Positions 34,329 through 47,080 of a stretch of DNA of 64,000 nt are shown here, one piece after another. Source of the stretch: Agaricus subrufescens (taxonomy: Eukaryota; Basidiomycota; Agaricomycetes; Agaricales; Agaricaceae); contig CM057057.1 in NCBI GenBank assembly GCA_029945375.1, forward strand, positions 2,728,001-2,792,000, given 5' to 3'. Position 1 is the first letter of the stretch. Every line of letters starts with the position of its first letter. The notes under the pieces were generated by a model that searched no databases, had not been told where the DNA came from, and saw nothing but the letters and a program-made list of their open reading frames with translations. A program made the position numbers and the translations under genes.

Positions 34329-35328
34329 TTAATCCAGTTTCTTGGTGAACCTCCTCCACACGATTAACAATACTAACGCCCTTGGAAGCCACATAAGCAG
34401 TTTAAACAACCCTGCACCACCACCCTCACACACATATAGCGGAGGGTTAGGCAACAAGGCTTTGCTGACTACACGTTTCGCAAAAATCCTCGAAGGCATC
34501 GAGCCAGGACCTTGACTGATGTAAATTCGGTCCATGATACACGCGAGATAGCGTTTGTACAACGAGTTCTCGGGAAGTGTAAAGTTGGAGGCGCCTGTAT
34601 TAGATATGTTGGACTTGACTGACCCAGGTGCAACGTGTAACACTTTGATTCCTAAGGGTCTGCATTCCATTGAGAGGACCTCACTAATGGATAAAGTTGC
34701 TGCCTTTGATGCGCAATAAACTCCATTCCATGGAGTTGCACTGTTGAAACATGAATCAAGCTGTCCGGACGTGGAGAATCAATTTGTGTTGACGTACAGT
34801 TCACCAACAATTGAACCTATGTTCACGATTAAACCTTCGTTGCGTTTGGCCATTTCTGGTATCACTATTTTCGCGATGCGTAGGATTGAAAATGTGTTGA
34901 CTTCGAAGAGCGATCTGACATCTTTAATTGAACTGTCAATGAGAGCGCCTGGTGGTGAAGGAACTAAGAAAGCAGCCCTCGAAATCGTTTTTACAAAAAA
35001 AAAGCATACCGGGGAATATGGCCCCAGCGTTATTGACCACAATATCGATTTTCCCCTCCTTACTGACAATCTCTTGAATGACATCTTGAACGCCCTGGTC
35101 GCTAGTCACATCCAGAACGACCTTTCGAACATTTGGATTGTCGAAATCAGCCATCTTGTCAAGTTTGCGAGCCGACGCATAGACTATGCATCCCTTATCG
35201 GCAAATTCTTGTGCCCTGAAAACATGTCAGTGAGTTGAAAGCGCATAGTATATAGAAGTCAAGACAACGCACAAGGCGTAGCCGATACCACCAGTTGAAC
35301 AGCCAGTGACGAGGACAACGCGGGACAT
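34329..35328 (-). CDS. Short-chain dehydrogenase/reductase, AYR1-like
   Basis: An NADPH-type SDR of the classical fold. Exon 1 starts MSRVVLVTGCSTGGIGYAL with the TGxxxGxG cofactor motif. FADKGCIVYASARKLDKM, DIVVNNAGAIFPG and IVNIGSIVGEL with the active-site Ser follow, then GVYCASKAATLSISEVLSM with the YxxxK pair. A hydrophobic C-terminal segment (LFKLLMWLPRALVLLIVW) suggests membrane or lipid-droplet attachment. This pattern fits 1-acyldihydroxyacetone-phosphate reductase (Ayr1) of phosphatidate synthesis, though substrate cannot be read from sequence. At least three introns. The final exon ends RRFTKKLD. Confidence 0.85.
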
Positions 35329-36044
35329 GAGTGTCGGCTGGTAAGATGGAAACTCTAATTGACAGATCGGCTGTCAGTGAGGTGGCAGAAGAATACGAGT
35401 CACTATAGTTGAAGATTATGTATCTGAATCTTTCCGTTCCACATTCTTTACGACGGCGCACTCGAGTCTTTATCCTTTCGTTATAACCGATGACTCACGA
35501 CTCCACTTTGAGATCACTACTACTGCCCGTAGTAAGCAAAACGAGGTCAGTGATGTACCCGTGACGGTAAGCAAAAAAAAATAACAGCCCGGTCATACAG
35601 GAACAGGAATCACATAGTGTCGACGTTAAAGCGAGGTGGTGGAAAGTTATCTGGATATAAGACTCCTGTCTTACTGATGTTATGCAGGCTCATAATAATA
35701 TATCGGGCATCCATCCGATCGCCGCCAAGCACAACTTGAATTTTGTGTACCTAATGTCTATATATTTCTATCAGTGCTCTGAAACAAAGCCACCAACATT
35801 CTCTCTTATTGACGGTTATGGAGCCCGTACAGCCTCTGAGCGAAAATGCTGGGCAATAGGCCCAAGTGAGCGTGCGAGAGGTCTAATAATAGCGCCGCAG
35901 GGGCAGTGATGCTGACATGCCCACGCTGTGTTCTTCTCTGTCCACTGGTGGTCCCCTCCTTCACTTTTCTTTGATCTCTTTCTCTCTACTTTCCTTTACC
36001 CTCCTATACAGTCTATCCCTCCCCCTAGTTTTCTCTCACTAGCC
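35329..36044. promoter_or_regulatory. Divergent spacer between the SDR and PLC-like genes
   Basis: No coding signal. The stretch just before 36045 is very C/T-rich, as often seen at fungal transcription starts. It should hold both promoters. Confidence 0.45.
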
Positions 36045-37574
36045 ATGCGATTTGTTTCCGCCACACGGTTACTAACCCAACTCTCCCTTGTTCTCGTCCC
36101 ATCAGTTCTTTCAGTACTCGGTGCCCCCAACTCAGGAGTTGAGCGCCGCGCCACTGTGTGCAATGGGCATGCTGAACTTTGTGACAAGAGCTATGGATCG
36201 GTCGTTGTCGTTGGCGCTCACGATTCATACGCCATTGGTGCTATAGGATCCAATAGTAAGTTTAAAATTGCCTCGCTACCAGGGTCATGAACAACGGAAA
36301 TCTTTTTAGTTGCTGTCAATCAGGATCAGGACAGTAAGTACCCAAGTTTATTTACCTCTCAGACCGTGATTCACAGTGGTATCACTGCGCAGTCACCAGA
36401 CAGCTCGACGACGGAATCCGAATGCTTCAAATGCAAGTGCATAATGATAACGGAGCCATCAAACTCTGCCACACGAATTGTGTAAGTTTACCGTTTACGC
36501 TAATGTAAAAGGCCGATCTCTAAACTTCAAACGCAGCAATTCCTTCTCGATGGCGGAACACTCAAGGATTATCTCACAAAAGGTCAGCGAGCTAATTGTG
36601 CTTATTCGATGCCACACGTGTCTCATTATTATTATCTTTGACAGTCAAAAGCTGGCTTGACAAAAACCGGAACGAAGGTATGATACACTAATGTAAAGTC
36701 CAATTCAAAAGAGGATTGACTCCTGGCTTGAAGTACTTTCGCTCTTGATCGTCAACTCGGACAGCGTCCCCGTCTCTATGTATGATCAAATATTCAAATC
36801 AGTGGGCCTCGACGCTCTGGGATTCGTGCCCCAATCACTTCCTCTACCAGCGACGTCCTGGCCAACTCTCGGAAGCATGATTGATTCGGGAAAACGCCTG
36901 GTCACGTTCATGGACCATGGAGCCGACGGCTCAGTTCCTTATATCATTGATGGTTTGTTATTTCCATATTGCTACCGTGACAATTCTCTGATTTACATCA
37001 TACAGAATTCACCAATATCTGGGAGACCGCCTTCGACGTGACAGATCCCTCGTTCAACTGTGATGTCAATAGGACCAACACGCAAGTTGAGACCGCTAGT
37101 CAAATGTATCTCATCAATCACTTCCTCGACAAAGTCGTCCTTGGAAATCCTGCCCCAGATGTCGATAAGCTGGATGTGACCAACGCTGCCACAGGTCCCG
37201 GATCACTGGGTGCACAAGTGGACACATGCGTTACACAAAACTCCAAGCCACCCACCTTTATGCTTGTGGACGTGAGTACCTCCATCTCTCCATCTGCGCC
37301 CGGTTCTGACTTTTGGACTGCTCTTGGACAGTTTTATGAATTTGGTGCAGGATCGGTTTTCCAGGTTGCTGCCAACCTTAATGGTGTGCAGTACACCCCA
37401 TCTAAACCTATTGCCAGTCCAGTCCAAGGAAGTGCATCAGCTTCGAACACCGCTCAAACAACTAGCCGACCACTCAATGGAGGGATTTCTCTGCTTGACT
37501 TTTCCTGGGAGAAGAGACTATCTTTGATGTCCGTGACCACGGCAGTGCTTGCGGGACCACTATTTTTCCTATAA
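36045..37574 (+). CDS. Secreted, GPI-type PLC-like phosphodiesterase
   Basis: Starts with a signal peptide (MRFVSATRLLTQLSLVLVPS). The X-domain-like fold follows: VVVVGAHDSYAIGAIGSN with the first catalytic-type His, DDGIRMLQMQVHNDNG and IKLCHTNC with the second, then LKDYLTKVKSWLDKNRNEV, DALGFVPQSL, KRLVTFMDHG and NTQVETASQMYLINHFLD. Ser/Thr-rich sequence and a hydrophobic end (VTTAVLAGPLFFL) indicate a GPI-attachment signal. It belongs to the PLC-like phosphodiesterase superfamily common on fungal cell surfaces, and its substrate is unknown. About seven short introns. An upstream in-frame Met at 35928 would spoil the signal peptide. Confidence 0.85.
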
Positions 37575-37690
37575 AGACATCACAACGTACCATCTATGAT
37601 TTGCTCTTATCTCACTCATTTAATAGTTTTGGCGTATATTTTGGACTATTAAGGAAATACAGGACTCGGTCGGGGAATAGATTATTGTCA

Positions 37691-38896
37691 TTACCGCTTA
37701 CGCTCCATTTTCCATTTGTAAACTCGCGGCTTATAAGTCTCTTCATCCACTTTCTTGGATGTATTTCGCCGTCTCCCTTTCCTTGCATCGATTTCATCTG
37801 GGTCATCATCGTCTTCAGAGTCCCGATCCCCATTCGCCTTCTCTACTCCAGCGATCTTTTTGTGGGCACCCTTTCCCATCAGCAGTCGTTGCATTTCTAG
37901 TTCACGTTGCGCGTAGCGCAATTGTAAGTCTCGCCGGAGTCGGGCAGAAAGTTCTTTTAAGAGACGATGTTTTGTTGTTTTTGGCTGGGAACCGTCGGTT
38001 GCAATGTCAAGATCATCCGGCATGAAGGTATCGTCTGTCACATTTTCTGCGGCAAGATCACTTGTTTGTGAGGGGCGGGATGATTTTCGGCGTTTGCGCT
38101 TTCGTTCATCGGATTTCCAGCCCAAATCAACTTGCTCCGCGGGAGAGGGTACAGTAGATGAGATATTTTCGGAAAGAAGTCGCTTGGGTTGTTGAGACTG
38201 CGTGGTAATTTGCTGTGCTATACGCGAGGTCATATGTCGAATTAAAATGAAGTAGGAAAGTGGTCTATACCTTCCTCTATCGAGTCAGCAAATACAATAT
38301 GATTGGTTTTCCGCCGTTTACGATTGATGGGAGTCTGAAGAATTCCTGCTTCGCGGAGAACTTTGAGTTCGTCCTCGTCGAGTCCCCTTTCGTCATTTTC
38401 AGTCAAAGGATCTTTTATTAGATCTGCCATGGTAGTCAATTGGATTTTGAGATTGTCAATTTTCTGGAAACGATAAGCAAAGTTCACAGCATACAAAAAG
38501 CTACTGACTTTTGAGTTGGATGTACGCATGGTCCGGACATAGTTCTCATCTTGAGTTTTGAGTATTTTGACGATGTCAACCGGCAGAGCAGTATTCCCTC
38601 GATCTTTGACATGTACACCTCCCTTTACACTAGTGAATACATTGAAGGCGTTGGGGACACCCAAATCCTCGCACCCTCGTCTTTTCCCGAACCATGGAAA
38701 AGTAAAATTCATCTTTGTTGCGATCGGCGGCCTTTTGCCTTAGGCGGGTCAGCCTGTCCTGCTTCGAATGGTAGTCCCGGGCTCGCTTGACATAGTCTTT
38801 GTGTTTTTCAAGGATACCAAGTTTTGTCCGGTGGGCTAGCTGCGAGCGCTCCTTGTGGTTCCTCCGATGGAGGGAGTTTCTGAGAGAGGACGTCAT
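37691..38896 (-). CDS. UTP11: U3 snoRNP component UTP11
   Basis: A small-subunit processome protein. The N-terminus [20 protein letters not shown] with [20 protein letters not shown] and [14 protein letters not shown] is the family signature. After an intron, [20 protein letters not shown] and [17 protein letters not shown] follow. The C-terminal part ([20 protein letters not shown] and [18 protein letters not shown]) is typical, and the protein ends YKWKMERKR. Four exons are clear. The gene is divergent from the FAR1-like gene (about 206 bp between starts) and convergent with the PLC-like gene. Confidence 0.93.
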
Positions 38897-39102
38897 GTCG
38901 GAGGGGCAAAAAGTCAAACTATCGGAAGCACGGCCGAGTGTGACCTGCGTGACGGAGTGACTTTATGCGGAGAAGTGGGGGAAAATCGAGCCAATCTCAT
39001 CCCAAATAGGCGGTTAAATCTGCACCGACGCATTTTATCTCCGGAAATACAACGTCCGGGGAAAAAAAAAGAAAAACTTGGGACTATTTGGACGGCGTTC
39101 GC

Positions 39103-40536
39103 ATGAGTTTCCAGCATTTCCGTCTTGGGGATCTCTCGCTACACGCGCCAATCCAACAATCCCTCCACTCTCTCCCGCATCCGCAACAGCTCTCCCCGCA
39201 CCACCCGCCGCAGCAGCAGCAGCCCCTCCCGCCCCAGCCCGTCCCCGGCCAGTCCCAGTTCCCCGTCCAGGTCGAGACCCCCATCACGACGTTCTCGGTC
39301 AGTCTCAAGAAACAGCCCAACCAACCGCAACCGCCCCCGGCCCAGCAGCTCACCCAGAATCCGAAGCAACCCTACGGCTCCGGAGATGCTGACGACGGAT
39401 ATACCCTTGTGTTCGACAATCTGGACAAGTTCAACGACTGGAGGCAAGCTGAGGAAGAGCGAACAATGTGCGAATTCGTAAAGGTCCGTGCATGTCACTG
39501 TTACCGCTTTCGTTACACTAAATCTTAACATTCTATCAAGGGGGACACACATGGCAGTAAAGCCGTTCCGCCGCGATTCAAAGATCATACGAAGCTTGTC
39601 TGTGCACGGCATTCGCGGAGTGGGAGGAAGAAATATGTCAAGAAACATCCCGAACGTGTCAGAAAGGTTCCGAGCCGTAAAGTAGGTTGATCTTTATTAA
39701 AAGGTGCATGCGCGCTTATATCGATTGTCTTTAGTTGGAAGTAGGATGTCCAGCTTCAATCAGTTACAAAACATACTTTGATTCCGAACAAGTTCGGGCT
39801 TGCTGTACGTCTTTTATTGTCTCCGCTCACGAGAAGACAGTCCTTATCTAGTTTAGATGCATCTCAACATTCCCATGAGATAGGCCTGGCCAATTTACCT
39901 TTCACGCGTCGTGGAAGACGGGAGGCTGCTTTGAGGACAGACAAAGAGAAGAATAAACCTACGTCACAGACATCCCAAGAAAACGCTGCTAGCCCGTCTA
40001 CCCAGCATTCTGTAACCAATGAGCCTGATGCTTCGTCAACAGCCATGTCGCCTCCTCCGTCAATTGGGCCACCTCCATCGACTTCCTTTTCATCTGCTAT
40101 ATCGATGTTGGCCCCGTTGCCCTCTCAGAATACTTTCACCGTTGCATCTCCTCAAACATATACCTACGCCCCTCCATCCGGGCCGCCACTTAGTTATCCT
40201 CCAGGTCCTTCTCAATCCATCTCTGCTCCCTCCCCCACAAACCTCGTGAACGATAGATGGGAGAATATGTTCACCCTCTTTCAGTCTATCCGTCACCATG
40301 CGCGGACTTTTGAGTATCCTGGAGCCAGTGTGGCTGCCCTTGAAACCATACTCATTCGACTCTACCTTGAAAGCCCTGTAGGTGTTAGCATGCCATCGGT
40401 CAACATGTCTTCCATGATGCCCGCGATCATGGCTCATGCGAGAAGCAATCAGAATGGCATGCAACCAGGGCCTGGCGCCGCGGGCGGCTCTACGAACGAT
40501 ATCGCTGGTGGATCCACAGCGACAGACGAAGCTTGA
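39103..40536 (+). CDS. FAR1/WRKY-GCM1-like zinc-finger protein
   Basis: A predicted DNA-binding protein. The N-terminus is Gln/Pro-rich. A zinc-finger domain resembling the FAR1/FLYWCH/WRKY-GCM1 superfamily follows: FNDWRQAEEERTMCEFVKGD, KLVCARHSRSGRKKY, a GCPASISYKTYF block and SHEIGLANLPFTRRGRREA supplying the His residues. The second half is Ser/Pro-rich, with a helical part (RWENMFTLFQSIRHHARTFE and VAALETILIRLYLES). The junction around 39805-39855 is uncertain: the best in-frame splice uses a weak donor (gtcttt). The start could also be the Met at 39088. Target genes are unknown. Such domains often derive from transposases. Confidence 0.7.
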
Positions 40537-40805
40537 CATTGATCGTGTTAATGCCACACCATTATGTGCAACGACGGCGATGTTCTTCTATTACTTGTGC
40601 CCCCTTTGCGTTCTTTTCTCTTTCTCTTTTGGGATGTTTGACTTTGGGTTTTGGTTTTTTTTTTCTGCTCAATAATTGTTGTATCTAGGCTGTTGTACCT
40701 AATCGAGTTTTCCATTGATCACTTACATAATGGCGGTGGCGGAATTGGGGTAGCGGACATGAGTGATCCAACTTTGGTCCGTCTCCTTGCCCCGAGCACA
40801 CAACC

Positions 40806-42762
40806 ATGGCCCTGTCTTCGTTCAACCTCAAGCAGGCTTTCGGCCGTGAGAAACCCCATGTCAGTCTTTGTATTCCACCAGACAACAGAACCGTTCAAGG
40901 AAATGTCCACATAGTCGTCAATTACAGATTGGGTCGAGATAATGACCGCTCAACACACCGAGGAGGAATCCTTCGAAGGGTGATGTCCACGTCCTTTACA
41001 GCTCCGGGAGTATCTATACTTATGAATTTAATCAGCGTGTTCGAACTCGTGGATGCTATAAACCTGCAGGCATCAGGGTGAGAATCCATTTTTTTAAACA
41101 TTCCCTGATCCTGGAAATAATCGGCTATTATAATTGTGGCGCTTTACACAGGCCGTCTGAGGCTGCCAGGGCTCTTAGAAAGAAACTGAAACATGGTGGA
41201 TCGCATCAGCAATATAGAGCTATTGTGGTAAGAAAAGGAACCTAGAGTGATTCTTGGATCGCTGATGGATGATTTGTTATACGGGGCCCTAGTAGATTAT
41301 GCGATCGTTGATCGATAACGTCCCTCAGAAGATGAAATGTATGTCATTGTTCAGTCTATTTCTATTGATTGGATGTTAAAAAAACAAAATTCTTTCTACC
41401 CTTTCCCTTGGTCATCCAGTGGCCTTCTCGGATTCTCAGTTTCTTGATGTGTTGTCTGGGATACTCCTAGACGATTATGTCAACAAACGAGTCAAGAAGA
41501 AATTAACGGTGATTTTGCTTGCATGGCAAGACCAATATAAGGACGATCCAGATATGGCGCCGTACAAGGACGATCCAGATATGGCGCCTTTTCAAAAGTT
41601 GTATTCACAGATTAAAGGAAAAACACTTCGTTTGAATAATGACATGATGATGGGTCCCGCTCTTGAACAAAGAGAGAAAGAGGCGAAAGAGAAAGCGGCG
41701 AGAAAGGAGAAGGAAAAGAAGGAGAGGGAGGCGAGGAAGAGAGAGGAAGCTGAGGAGAAGGAGAGAATGAGGAAGGAGGCCGAGATGGAAAAGTCGAAGA
41801 AAGTTAAGGGAGGGACTGACACACGTAAACGGGTATTTGATTTTGAAAGGGTATGCGATTGACGCTCTATGAACGTTATTGTAAACTGACTTCTTGTAGG
41901 ACAAGCCAAAAGTAATGAACAGCATCGTGGAAGCCTCACAGGCATCCAGCAATCTGATCAACGCGATTGTGGTAAGTTATGAGTCCTCATCAGCATCTTC
42001 ATATCATGAGCCCGTTTCACGTAGCGTGTCAATCTCGAAACAGACTCTCTAGAGGCAAATGCAGAGGTACAAGATTGGTTGACAAAGGCGAAGAGCGCCA
42101 GGAAAGTTATAGTACGATACACCCAAGTTTGTCGATATATTTCCTTCTTGATCGTGTTGCTAACATGCCAATAGCTCGTCGAGAATGAAGAAATTATTGG
42201 TACACTCATCGAAACCGTTGAACGTCTCGAGGCCGCATTAAACACGTATACTGATCTCACCACAAACGACAACACAACCGATCTAGCAGCTAAAGTAGCA
42301 AGCGTGGCTCTCCAAGACAATGAAGCTCGGAATAACCTTAGTTCTGCGCCTGCATTCTCAAGCCAATTTGATGAGGTTCCACAGCAGTCTGACAATGCCG
42401 GCTCTAAAAGTCCATACACCGATGTGCACCCGGACCTTGCAGATCTAGACTTCAAATCTGATTCGCGTTACTTACCCCCTCCGATGAGGCCAACGACGTT
42501 CAAAGACGACGATGAATCTGATAAAGGTGTCAGAAACGATCAGCGAGGGTCGTTATCAGACTATAGTGATTATGACAGCTCGGAAGAGGGGGGAGGCCGT
42601 AGTGCGCCAGCGAAGAGGAAAAGCTATGTGACCGTATCGGATGATTCTGGAGCTCAACTTCCCATGGTTGTGGGTCCTTCAAACCCGCAGCGTGCTGCCA
42701 TTCATGCATCGACGGCTCATGACGACGACCCGTTCGCAGACCCGTTTGCGGACAAACGCTAG
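40806..42762 (+). CDS. LSB5-like VHS/GAT endocytic adaptor
   Basis: An adaptor linking ubiquitinated cargo, actin and clathrin. The VHS part is split by small introns: FGREKPHV, WVEIMTAQHTEEESFEG, VFELVDAINLQASG, PSEAARALRKKLKHGGSHQQ, IMRSLIDNVPQKMK and VNKRVKKKLTVILLAWQ. A long charged Lys/Glu coiled coil and a GAT-like helical region (VENEEIIGTLIETVERLEAA) follow. The C-terminus ends DDDPFADPFADKR, with two DPF motifs of the kind bound by the AP-2 ear. A 27-bp in-frame tandem duplication (41536-41589) repeats YKDDPDMAP. About eight introns. The name is by similarity to yeast Lsb5. Confidence 0.82.
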
Positions 42763-42875
42763 CAACGGCCAGAGGGTGGCAGAATATCTTTATACCACTA
42801 TAAGTGATACTCGAACCCAAGATCTCGTTAATTTGTGTGTATTAGTATGTAGTCTACCAGGAATTGTCAATGAGT

Positions 42876-44609
42876 TTAGGGAGTTATTTTATCACCTTCC
42901 CATTGTACGACGTTCCTTCCAGTTTCGATCCAGAACGGTTTGAGAACTTTCGGCAAACGTATGCATTCAACGTCGCCATTGTCATTTAGGACAGCACCAT
43001 TCTCCAGTAACGCTATAATGAGTCTTGGAATGGCAGCAGCGGTGCCATTCAGTGTATGGGCAAAGGGCAAGGTAGTAGAAAAAGGTTTGTCGGCTTGGGA
43101 GGCGGAGCCTTTGGGTGTGAGGGGTCGATAACGGATGAGGAGTCGACGAGATTGGTAGTCTGTGCAATTGGATAAGGAGGAGACTTCGCCCCATGTGTTA
43201 TGACCAGGCATCCAAACCTCCATATCATATTTACGATATGCGGAAGCACCTAGTTCCTGGGAAGGCATATCCAAAATCCTACAATACACACAATCAGTAT
43301 CTCAGAGAAAAAAGGCAAGAGAGTAACAAGTTCTGTACCTGAAGGGTAGACCTAGCCCCTCTAAGATATGCTTCTGAATATCTTTGATGTGTTCCATCAT
43401 TTCTTCACTTTGATCTTTAGGTGTAACAGCGAAAAGTTCGACCTTTGTGAATTGATGTACGCGATACAATCCTCGGCTCTCCGCCGAAGCCCCAGCTTCT
43501 GAACGGAATGAACGGCCCACTGCAACGTATTTGAGTGGCATTTGATCGGAGGGGTAGATTTTATTTGCGAATAGTCCTGCCAAGGGTATTTCCGCTGTTC
43601 CTGACAAGACTAATTCCGGCCGCGAACGAGATGCGGGGGAAGTGAGATGGTTGGTTATATGATACATTTGTGAGGCAGCGCCTCCTGGATCTCGTGGAGT
43701 GAACCCACATCTAGCAGCAACATCTGTGCGGACCACATCTGGTGTAATGACCGGTACAAATCCCGCTTGAATAGCAACACTCATGGCATAGTTAATCAAA
43801 GCCGTTTCTAAAATCGCGGCTTCGTTCAACAGGTAATACCACGAATTTCCAGTGACAATAGCACCGGATTCAAAATCCAATAAATTGAATTTTTTGGAGA
43901 TGGACAGGTGGTCCCGGGATGGTGATGGAGGGAGCAGTGTAGGTCCATGAGTTGATATAATTTTGGCGTTGGATTCGGTGCCGATGGGGGATTCAGTGTG
44001 AGTATCGTTTGGAAGTGTTAGGGATAATGATAGTAGACGGTGTTCTAGCCCATGCAGAGTTTTCTCTTTTTCTAGTAAACCGGATTTCAATAACTTTGCT
44101 TTGTCGAGTAATTCTTCACGCTTCTGGTTATCTTTTGCTTTGGCAGCTTGTTGAATTTCTACACCGAGAATGTTTTGTTCAGCGCGGATGGAAGCGATAG
44201 AGCGGAGGTGTTCCTTGTATTGAGAGTATAGCCTTGGAAGAGTCGATACAGCTGACACGTCTATGGGCGCATTGCGAGCGAGTGCTTTTGAGATTCTGGT
44301 ATCGAGGTGTTGAACTAAGGAGGCATAATCCAATTTGGGTTTCGGGAGTTCGCTGCGGGTGAACATGGGATTGTCATCGTCGTCAATCAGAGAAGTGTAA
44401 GTCCTGTGTTGGACTCGAAGAGGAGCCCTTGAGACTCGGGTGAACTGATAAGGAGACCGTCGTGTGCAGGTGTATACATTACTCACTAGGCGCGATACGA
44501 CAGCGACCAGCCTTTTGCCATATGCGACCTTGCATAATGTCTTGACAAAGGAATAAGTACTTGTTTTCGGAAATTGATGGCACGCGTGACCCGACGCGTC
44601 GAATCTCAT
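42876..44609 (-). CDS. DIA4: Mitochondrial seryl-tRNA synthetase
   Basis: Charges mitochondrial tRNA-Ser. The N-terminus is rich in Arg, Ser and Val ([20 protein letters not shown]), like an import signal. The coiled-coil arm and catalytic core of class II follow: [58 protein letters not shown], motif 2 ([20 protein letters not shown] with [10 protein letters not shown]) and, after an intron near 43300, [34 protein letters not shown] and motif 3 ([19 protein letters not shown]). The start at 44609 is only 16 bp from the start of the opposite RFC gene. A later Met ([10 protein letters not shown]) would lose the leader. Confidence 0.9.
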
Positions 44610-44625
44610 TATACTTTCTTCCCCA

Positions 44626-46034
44626 ATGAGTGCTTCAAAAGATGACGCTGCCAACGGAAACGCTGCAACAGAACCGTATGAACTTCCGTGGTTGGTATCT
44701 GTCCTCATCTACACGTGTTGGAAAGTCTAACGATACAACAGGGTTGAAAAGTATAGACCAAAGGTCCTCGATGATGTCGTTGGGAACTCGGATACCATTG
44801 AACGGCTCAAGGTGATTGCACGGGACGGAAATTGTCCACACCTCATCATTTCGGTGAGTCAGCGCGCACCATGGGTGTTGAGTGAGCTAATGAACTAGAC
44901 AGGGTTTGCCTGGTATAGGTAAAACGACAAGTATCCACTGTTTAGCACACCAGTTACTGGGAGATGCATACAAGGAGGGTGTTTTGGAATTGAACGCCTC
45001 GGATGAGCGGTATGATTCGCAAGGTACTATCCTGTGTATGTACTAACCCGCATACAGCGGCATTGAAGTTGTGCGGACAAAAATCAAACAATTTGCACAA
45101 AAAAAGGTTACACTACCACCTGGGCGGCACAAAATTGTGATCCTAGACGAAGCAGATAGGTATATGTTATGATTGTGCCGAACAGCCGCAATCGCTAAAC
45201 AAAAACGCGGCTATTAGTATGACCCCCGGAGCACAACAAGCCCTCCGAAGGACAATGGAAATATTCTCAAATACGACTCGTTTTTGTCTAGCGTGTAATA
45301 TGAGCAACAAAATCATTGAACCTATTCAATCACGATGTGCAATCTTACGGTATGCGAAATTGCGGGATCAAGAAATTCTCAAACGACTGCTTGAAATTTG
45401 CTCAGAGGAGAATGTACGTCTCTGCCTTTGGGATATTTTGATGCTTAGCTGAAGGTGGATAATCAGGTTAAATTTAATGACGATGGCTTGACGGCGTTAA
45501 TATTCACGTCGGAGGGGGATATGCGACAAGCTATCAATAATCTTCAGTCAACGTTTTCAGGATTTGGATTCGTTTCCGGGGATAATGTGTTCAAGATTTG
45601 TGATCAGCCTCACCCGATTGTTATACAAGCTACGCTTCGGTCATGTCTTAAAGGTGATGTGGATGGAGCCCTGGAAAAAATAAAGGAACTCTGGGATCAA
45701 GGGTATAGTGCTGTCGACATCGTCGTCACCTTGTTCAGAGTGGTGAAGACGTTTGACGAGTGCGTGTCGTTTCTGAACGTAATCCGGACTGTTGGCTGAC
45801 TTTGTGGTAGAATGCCAGAATACACGAAACTGGAATTTATCAAGGTGTGTTGGGATTGACAGATACCAGATCACGATTGACTGTGCATTGGCAGGAAATT
45901 GGGTTTACACATATGCGGATTTTGGAGGGTGTGGGCACACTTGTCCAACTAGCGGGTCTGGTGGCGAGATTGTGCAAAATGGTGTGTTTATTTTGATAGT
46001 TGACGAGCTTGTGCGTGTGCTGCAGGCGTGCTGA
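44626..46034 (+). CDS. RFC4: Replication factor C small subunit (RFC4, human RFC2 type)
   Basis: A subunit of the clamp loader that places PCNA on DNA. After an N-terminal exon ([20 protein letters not shown]), [15 protein letters not shown] and [20 protein letters not shown] lead to Walker [49 protein letters not shown] (Walker B plus sensor) and [16 protein letters not shown] with the SRC arginine finger follow. The C-terminal collar has [14 protein letters not shown] and [18 protein letters not shown]. About six introns. The last exon contributes only two residues after the intron at about 45983-46025. Confidence 0.93.
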
Positions 46035-46155
46035 TTGGTTTGTCTAGAATCACAAGCCAGATTTATTCGAAGTGTGATGTTGATTACTCATCCTCCAGTA
46101 ATTACTACTCTCTATTAAATACTACCTCCATCTCTTCCACCTTGATCCATCAGCA

Positions 46156-47080
46156 ATGACAACGACGACGGTCGAAGATTCGCCAGTTACCCGGCGTATG
46201 CAAGCAGTGAAACATATCATAGTGGTACTGGCAGGCAAAGGTGGTGTAGGCAAGTCATCAGTAGCCACGCAATTGGCACTGAGTCTCTACAACTCGTCGC
46301 CGGACGTGCGAGTGGGCATCCTTGATATCGATTTGACTGGACCATCGATACCACGGATGTTTGGCGTAGACGGACCTGAATTTGCGGTACACCAGAGCAC
46401 GACTGGGTGGGTACCAGTGTATGCAGACAAGGACGCCGGAGAACAAAGATTAGCGGTGATGAGTGTCGGCTTGCTGCTGAAGAAAAAAGGAGACTCTGTG
46501 GTGTGGAGGGGGCCAAAGAAGAATGGGATGATCAGACAGTTTTTGAGCGATGTGCGATGGGGAGAACTAGATTATTTGGTAATCGACACACCTCCGGGTA
46601 CGTTCTGCCGCTCCACGGGTATGCTTGGCTCTAAAACATGGGGATGCAGGGACATCGGATGAACACCTGTCGTTAATGGAACACCTTGCCGAGGTGCAGT
46701 CCAAGATGTCAGCGGTGATAGTGACGACTCCACAAGCGGTTGCGCTGATGGACGGGATGAAATGCGTGTCGTTTACGCGGGCCGTGGGGCTGCGGGTTCT
46801 TGGGCTGATAGAGAACATGAGCGGGTATGTGTGTCCGTGCTGCGGGGAGGTAAGCAACGTATTTTCGAGCGGGGGCGGGGAAGAAATGGCGCGGCGAGAG
46901 GGGCTCGCGTTTCTTGGGCGACTGCCGATCGACACGGCGCTGGTGGACGTGCTGGACAGCGGCGGGGCCGGGGCAGGCGACGACGAGCGGGGCGGCTTCC
47001 GGCTGCTGGCACAGTACCTGCAGACCCCCACTGGCTCGCTCTTCCGCGAAATAGGCGCCCGCATCGTCCTCGGCGCGTGA
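46156..47080 (+). CDS. CFD1: Cytosolic Fe-S cluster assembly ATPase CFD1 (NUBP2)
   Basis: A P-loop scaffold that, with Nbp35, builds 4Fe-4S clusters for cytosolic and nuclear proteins. The deviant Walker A is [19 protein letters not shown], and the Mrp/Nbp35 blocks [32 protein letters not shown] and [11 protein letters not shown] follow. After one intron (about 46597-46649), [12 protein letters not shown] and the cluster-binding motif [10 protein letters not shown] (CPxC) appear. The lack of an N-terminal four-Cys motif separates it from Nbp35. The 3' half is markedly more GC-rich than the 5' half. Confidence 0.93.
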
